Shown here piece by piece: positions 58,295 through 64,000 of a DNA stretch of 64,000 nucleotides. Numbering within the stretch: the first letter of the stretch is position 1; each line of letters begins with the position of its first letter. The position numbers and the translations under genes are program-made. Source of the stretch: Hymenolepis diminuta (taxonomy: Eukaryota; Platyhelminthes; Cestoda; Cyclophyllidea; Hymenolepididae); assembly GCA_900708905.1 (NCBI GenBank), contig CAADRB010000011.1, forward strand, positions 2,293,603 to 2,357,602, written 5' to 3'. The notes under the pieces are model-generated. The model was not told where the DNA came from and made no database searches. It was given only the letters and a program-made list of their open reading frames with translations.

Positions 58295-59395
58295 CTATTG
58301 AGGGTTTTCGAAATTAAAGTCAGCAAACAAGTCTCTCAAATCATTTTCCGTTAGATTGGCATTCATTGGATCCTCTGAATCTTGTTCATATTTTCCATAT
58401 GTGTATGTTCCATCAGAATTCTGTATTTCATCATCAAGATTTATCATTTCTGACTCGTAGAGGTTATTTAGAATCTGTGGGTCGGAAGTTTTGAAATGGT
58501 TCTCAGTTTTGGCAAAGCGAAAATCAGACACTGTCAATTTAATAGGTGGTTCTATTCGACAAGCTACTACGTCATTCCAGTCTGTCGTTCTAAAGAAGGG
58601 ATGCATTTTTACTTCACTTACACCTGGACGAAGCCGAGGATAGATATTGAAACATGCTGCGACCAAGTCCTGAAGTTCGTAGGAGTAGCTTTTGAAATGA
58701 TTCATTGTAACTTTGCCTGTTTTAGCCAGCATATTAAGTTTATCTCTGGATAGTTCTTCGTCTCGTACACAGTCGTCGATAAGTTCAACCAAGATTGATG
58801 CCCAACTCCAAATATCCGCCTTCTCATCGATTAACTGGCGGTTCGCTACTTCAGGGGCCTTATAATATACTGTTCCAGCAATAGTCTCTGGGTGGTGTGA
58901 AGGACCAGAAGAAATGTCGAGACAGTGATCGAAATCGGTGATCATAACATGGCCGGAAGTGGTGATGAGAACGTTCTCCGGTTTTAGGTCCACATGAACA
59001 ATCTTCAGTGCATGAAGATATTCAATACCACAGAGTATTTCAGCGCAATAGAATCTCGCTGAAGATTCACTCATAGGATGATGAGAAAGCATTAGTTCAC
59101 TGAGATCCATTCCACATCCAGCTGTCATCACCATTGCAACTGAGGTGCCCATCCAAAAAGCGGAGGAGAGGATAGGCAGAAAAGGGGACTTGTTGGTTCC
59201 TCCAGCAGTCGAAATCTTCTCAAGCACTTTGCGTTCCTGTAGCGCTCTAATTATGGTACCTTTATTCTTAAGAAACGATCTCTTTAGAGCGTATTTATGA
59301 CCTTCATTCGCGTTTCCATTCCTAGTTACTTCATAGACCAGAGAAAACTTTCCTTTGGCAATGAATTTCTCCACCACAAATTCGTTTGCCTGCAT
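58295..59395 (-). CDS. AGC-like protein kinase with noncanonical HVD and DFD motifs
   Basis: A single exon of 366 residues, starting at ATG (MQANEFVVEKFIAKG). The Gly loop is degenerate: only G15 of the usual three glycines remains. The ATP lysine (K38, YALK), alpha-C Glu (E54), catalytic Asp (D136), N141 and APE (180-182) are kept. HRD is HVD (134-136), and DFG is DFD (154-156): metal-binding Asp kept, Gly replaced. The region HPFFRTTDWNDVV..RIEPPIKL is the AGC-kinase hallmark (HPFF..idW..l....i.PP). The roughly 75-residue acidic tail has no clear FxxF/FxxFS hydrophobic motif, though DLFADFNF at the end may mimic one. It could be active or a pseudokinase. It is single-exon and has a decayed partial copy at 55.1-55.4 kb. 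Confidence 0.82.
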   Translation of the reverse strand: MQANEFVVEKFIAKGKFSLVYEVTRNGNANEGHKYALKRSFLKNKGTIIRALQERKVLEKISTAGGTNKSPFLPILSSAFWMGTSVAMVMTAGCGMDLSELMLSHHPMSESSARFYCAEILCGIEYLHALKIVHVDLKPENVLITTSGHVMITDFDHCLDISSGPSHHPETIAGTVYYKAPEVANRQLIDEKADIWSWASILVELIDDCVRDEELSRDKLNMLAKTGKVTMNHFKSYSYELQDLVAACFNIYPRLRPGVSEVKMHPFFRTTDWNDVVACRIEPPIKLTVSDFRFAKTENHFKTSDPQILNNLYESEMINLDDEIQNSDGTYTYGKYEQDSEDPMNANLTENDLRDLFADFNFENPQ

Positions 59396-62300
59396 GCTAG
59401 CGTGTTAGATGTTCAACTGAGTGACTATATGATTACACCCACAAACTATTTAACCTTAATGGTAATCGACGAATGGCGTTTATTATATGCATGACCTCAG
59501 AGGTTATCAGCGCTTTGTTATTGGTTGTGACCTGCAACCTTAGATTATTTGTGCAGTAATAACTACTTGTGCGAGAAGCGATCATTCAACCTTAAGGTCA
59601 TTCGAAATTCGATAGCTGTTTAATGAAAATTTTAGTGGGATGTGTGAGCATATTTTCTGAAATTTGTTTTGTCCTATTACGAAAACACATTTTCAACAAT
59701 ATTTTGCATAAAATATTATGAAACCATTCAATAGTTGGAGCTGATTCTCAAACTAGACAAATTAAAACGTTTTTGGTAATTAAGCTGAACAAAGGAAAGA
59801 TACTCTGGGCCATTTTTAATAGAATAACAAAAGTCTGATCTTCTCTTTATTAATCAGTTCCATTGGTGGGTCTTTACTCTCCAATTCAGTTCTACACACT
59901 GGATCATTTTCCTTTTTCGTAAAGAATATACTTCTTACATTTGTGATGGCATTTATTTCAAATTATCTGGTATGCATGAGGTTCTACTTGACTCTTGGGC
60001 TTTTCATTCGGAAAAGACTGTTGCATCCCCTACTAGCACATATTTGACCTAATTTGAGCAGCTCTACTCTACCTTGCATTAATTCCTGAACATTCTCTGT
60101 AAATCTTAGCTTGCTTCAATTTTAATATCTTAACGTATATATTCTCGTACTTAATTTAGTTAGGCTATATAATCCAGGTGTATTTAAGAAACATATAATT
60201 TGAACTTTCCTCAACCTTTGACTTCTGTTTCTCCATTAATTTGATATTAATTACTAAAGTATACTTAGTATAACATAACTAACGGTTGAGATTTTTAGTT
60301 AAAATAAATTGAATAGGGAAGAAAAATAGGAAGATTGAAGTATAGGAGATACGATGCAACTTGTATCAGTATCAATATTGTAACCTCTGACTTAGCGACT
60401 CATCAACTCATCTCTCATCATCTTTTAAATTCTGATATATGTTATACTTAATAGAGTTTACGAACCTCAAGTCAGAAGTATAAACTATACTCTCTCGATT
60501 ATTTTTAAAAATTCAGAGTTCACAACTTCTGAAATGTTAGTTATTACTAAGTACGAATGTACTTCAAAGAAGGGTGTTCGAAGTTTATTAGAAATAGATG
60601 TAAGTTAGTAAGTTAATACAGTCATAAACTGTATTAATAAAAACGATTAATGTTTAAGTGGGTTCTTCAAAATAAATGCTGATTGCATCCAGTCCCAGCA
60701 ATCCGCTACTTTAAAGGCAGTCTAGGATATAGTAGAATAGAATATATTTCATATATAATTCGAAAATTGTTAATTCATGAATCTCCTCGTGACTCCATTT
60801 TATTAGCACTTTTGTGAGGTTCTATTCCGCCGAAAGTATTCTATCCATTCAAATTAATGGATATTTTACTGCGTAAATGAAAGATCTCCAAATATTTAAC
60901 GTAAAATGTTATCGATTAACCATGATGGTGGTTCGTTTGCATATATGGTGATGGATAATTCTTAGATTGATGCAGAAACTCCCAAGAACTGTCACGTGAA
61001 AACCTAACTCTCTAATGGATTCTTGATGAGTTTGAAAAACTGCAAGCAAATACTTCTGTACGAATTAAATTTTTTGTAAAATCCCATTCTATGTGCATAC
61101 TTATCATGGCCTGATCAAAAATTAAATTATCTAACTTTGAAATATAGAATTTCACTTCTCAAGCATCAGGATGCCTTAAACATTAGGGCGCATTCAAATA
61201 TGTATACACGTACAGCAATAAAAACCGTAAATATAGTCCGCAATCTGCAGTCTCTTATTTGATTTCTAAAATTATACCGCATTAACCACATTTTCATTAT
61301 AAGCCAAAGCGAAATATTTCCACTTAAATAATTAATAAGCACCTAAACGCAGAATATAATTTTAAAAATATATTAAACGGGGGATACAGAGAGAAGGGGT
61401 TCCATTAAAATCTGGTTAACTGAATTTACAAATTTCCCTTATCGCGCTTGTTAAATAAAAATGAATATGTTGTGTGTAAATTATTGTTGTTAATTATTTT
61501 CAACTATTGCATATTTGTTTAAGTCGAATAACCATGCGATTTTGTAAACATTGCGTCATCACGCAGTTGGTGACGTGGCGCATACCTATAAAAATGTCTA
61601 TATTTTACTGAGTTTTGAGCTATTTGTGGGCTAATTTTATATCATGTCCTCTTACTCCAACATTCAAATTTTAACAATTAACTTCCGGATTCTCAAGTGA
61701 GTTTCTATCCGCGATCAGTTGACTATTCTGGAGCAGGTAAAGGTTAACTTTGCTAAAAATTAATTTTTATTATCATGAATTGAAATTTAAATGCTCATTA
61801 AGAAATGTGGAATTATTTTAAATTAGAGATTTCTGGGGAAAATTTCAACACATTTGAAAATTTTGCTGATAAAAGCTGACTTTTTTACGTCAAGTTAGTT
61901 AAACTGTACTAATACTTCTCATGGGACGATTGATAGAATCATGGATCCTCCTTTGTAAAGGACTCGAATTCTCCCACCTTTATTAATTAGCTGTGCTTAT
62001 CCACTGCCATTCCACTTACTGGTTTTGCATTGGTGAGAGTCGGTGCCATGACCTTTGACTTCACAGACGTTAACCGCTGCGTCATCAGTTCAAATAGCAG
62101 ATTAAGTAATATCTCCCCTTGTCATATAGAAATGTTTGAATTTGGTTGGGAGTTTGTGGGATAGTAGATTTCGTCGGAGGCTGGTTATCCAAGAATTTAT
62201 CAAATATTCTCGACACCTGTTTTTATCTCCTACTTTTGATGTTAGAAGAAAATACACCACCAGTAGATCACTCACTTAAAGCAGAGGCTTGCGATATCGG

Positions 62301-63692
62301 TTTCTTATTATATGTGCTTGTCTTTTTTACTAATTGAAACGTTATAAGGATTTTATAGCTTAATTCTTCTAGTAATTTTATTCGAATGGTTATTATTGCC
62401 CATTCAAAGACAATTTTTTTCATCGGATGATATTCAAAAATCAGAACTGAATAATATTCCAAGCAAGTGCTAAAAGGTAAGTGCTAAAATAATAAAAAGT
62501 CGTAGATAACGAGAAATGTATATTCAAGAGACATCCTCCCCTGATTTCTGGATTCATATGGTCGGCATTTATAATTACAACAGTTTCTACTCCCATAGTA
62601 TTTTGATTAATTATTTGGTCTTCAGTGTTAAGTGCTGCTTTCTCAATGGATTAAGTCATGAATTTGACAATATCATTCTGATTTATTCGCCTTTTCTGAG
62701 CCAGATGCAGTTAGTTCGTGCTAAGATGATTTTGCATCAGCAGAGCAAAGCTTAGACATTGTGATTTTCTTACTAAAACCGATTATTATTACCCATGGAA
62801 AACTTGCAATCTTTAATCATGGGATACCATCTGAACATAGGAAATGGTAAATTACGCAAGAAAGCTTTCAACCGGAATATAAAATGAGGTCAGGATGTTC
62901 AGAGTCTTACTTTATTCGAATACTGGAAGTAGTGATTTGTTAACTTTATCAATATTAGTTGAATTCCCCGTTTTCATGATTCAACCTCATGGATATCGGG
63001 ATATATTGGTGTTCACGTTATTCAGAGTTCGTAGACACGTTGACTCAGTTGAATGTTTAGTCCTAGACCAATTTTCTTATCTGATATAATTTGCTGTGAC
63101 CATTTCCCCTATCTTTTCCCTTTTTTGGATCCATATCCCTATTTACTCAATCCATTTACCCCATCTTTGTGTTTGCCTAAGGTTGAAGTCGCCTCAATAG
63201 TTATAAATTCCCGCCATGTCATCCTCATTTAGCAAAGTGTTTCCTGTAATTTATATCTCATAAGTATATCTAGTTCATTACTGAATTGACGTCTACTTTC
63301 TGCCTTCCCGTCTACTACTACCAATATCTACTAAAGCTAGATATTGGTATACTCTAGGGCGTCCGAAGATCTAATAACGCCACACACATACATTCTATTG
63401 AAATATTCCACATACACAAAATATAAGGAAATCCAAAATCGATGAATGTCTACCATAGGTGAAGTTTCTTAATGAACCGATTGCAAATGCTTACTTTAGA
63501 GATCAAACGTAATAAACGACGTACGTACCTTTCTTCAGACTAGTAGGTAGATAACCACCTTCTTTAACATAATAAAAGACCAAGGTTGGAGATAAAAATA
63601 AAGATGAATATCGGGATATTAAACAAAATTAATGGGATAGAAAGTAAAAGAGAGCAAGAGACAACACTTTCAAAAGTATTATACAGAAAGAA
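59396..63692. other. Gene-poor stretch; weak repeats
   Basis: No exon supported. Family E-like sequence lies near 59.87-60.11 kb, family D at 60.67 kb, and weak family B/F-like sequence at about 62.87-63.18 kb. A frame at 62,516-62,755 vaguely resembles a copia gag segment but was not called. Confidence 0.4.
60665..60740 (+). repeat. Dispersed repeat family D, copy 2
   Basis: Partner of 56,440-56,525, in the same orientation. Confidence 0.5.
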
Positions 63693-64000
63693 TTAATTCA
63701 CGGAGAGCTTGAGTTGACACTGGCCTCCTTTGTTAGTTTTATGAGTGGCAATAAAAATCGCCACAGGACGGAGCAGAGGGGTGACAAGCTCCTCGTCTGC
63801 ACTTTTAGCACCTGTGGCAAATTCAACAGAAATCTCTATGTAGACTGAAGAATGAAAGTAAAATGGTACACTTCGAGTAAAGTAACACTCAGTAGAGTCA
63901 GAAGATTACCTTTGGTGTGACAGACCAAGGGAGGTATATATCTCGGGACATTTCCTTTAATGAAAATTCTTTCATTCAGCTATAAATATGCAAGTACACA
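63693..64000 (-). CDS. Partial gene at right edge: last two exons, unrecognised protein
   Basis: On the minus strand an exon at 63979-63910 (acceptor TTTATAG, donor AAAG|GTAATC) joins in phase through a 74-nt intron to the last exon, 63835-63693, ending in TAA. The visible C terminus is about 70 residues: IFIKGNVPRYIPPLVCHTK, EISVEFATGAKSADEELVTP, LLRPVAIFIATHKTNKGGQ and CQLKLSVN. The alternating hydrophobic pattern suggests a beta-sandwich type fold. Both splice sites and the codon use look genuine. I do not recognise the family. The rest lies beyond the window. Confidence 0.6.

Noticed and set aside
62516..62755. Frame with an NGLSHEFDNI...VRAKMILHQQ segment resembling copia gag
   Set aside because: The resemblance is short, there is no zinc knuckle, protease or reverse transcriptase nearby, and upstream residues do not fit.
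1..64000. tRNA, rRNA, snRNA and CRISPR search by eye
   Set aside because: No cloverleaf with a T-loop GGTTCRA box, no rRNA core motifs and no regularly spaced direct repeats with spacers were found. A covariance-model scan would be decisive.

Overview
The window is AT-rich animal (metazoan) nuclear DNA. I found no operons, CRISPR array, tRNA or rRNA. The gene structures suggest a parasitic flatworm, most likely a tapeworm such as a hymenolepidid. Introns of about 30-45 nt sit beside kilobase introns in the same gene. Several start codons lie directly or almost directly behind a splice-acceptor AG, as expected where spliced leaders are added in trans. Many decayed dispersed repeats fill the gaps. 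The taxon is inferred from these features, not proven.

Layout: 1-75 is the 5' part of a minus-strand gene cut by the left edge. 3.3 kb has one orphan exon. 7.46-8.95 kb is an intron-less 497-residue repeat protein with paired PP1-docking motifs. 12.47-12.79 kb is ATP synthase subunit f. 15.94-16.65 kb (minus) is an SRSF1-type splicing factor. 19.52-31.53 kb (minus) is WDHD1/AND-1/Ctf4, rebuilt as 12 exons and 1,124 residues. It is head to head with BOLA1 (31.90-32.40 kb, plus). 34.27-36.71 kb is a cysteine-rich DLGAP/GKAP-like protein with a possible alternative first exon. 37.29-37.71 kb (minus) is a TMEM42-like membrane protein. 45.31-45.89 kb (minus) is an unusual single-exon Rho-family GTPase. 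54.4-59.4 kb (minus) holds an AGC-like kinase with altered HRD and DFG motifs beside degenerate kinase-like copies. The right edge cuts a minus-strand gene whose last two exons are visible.

The remainder, mainly 38-45, 46-54 and 60-63.6 kb, is intergenic or intronic DNA with several dispersed repeat families, a candidate solo LTR and piggyBac-type terminal remnants. The genes do not form one pathway. They are neighbours for replication (WDHD1), mitochondrial function (BOLA1, ATP synthase f), splicing (SRSF1) and signalling (kinase, Rho GTPase, candidate PP1 partner, DLGAP-like scaffold). The most interesting points are the candidate PP1 regulator, the noncanonical kinase with its decayed tandem array, the Rho GTPase with a shortened insert, and the cysteine-rich GKAP protein.
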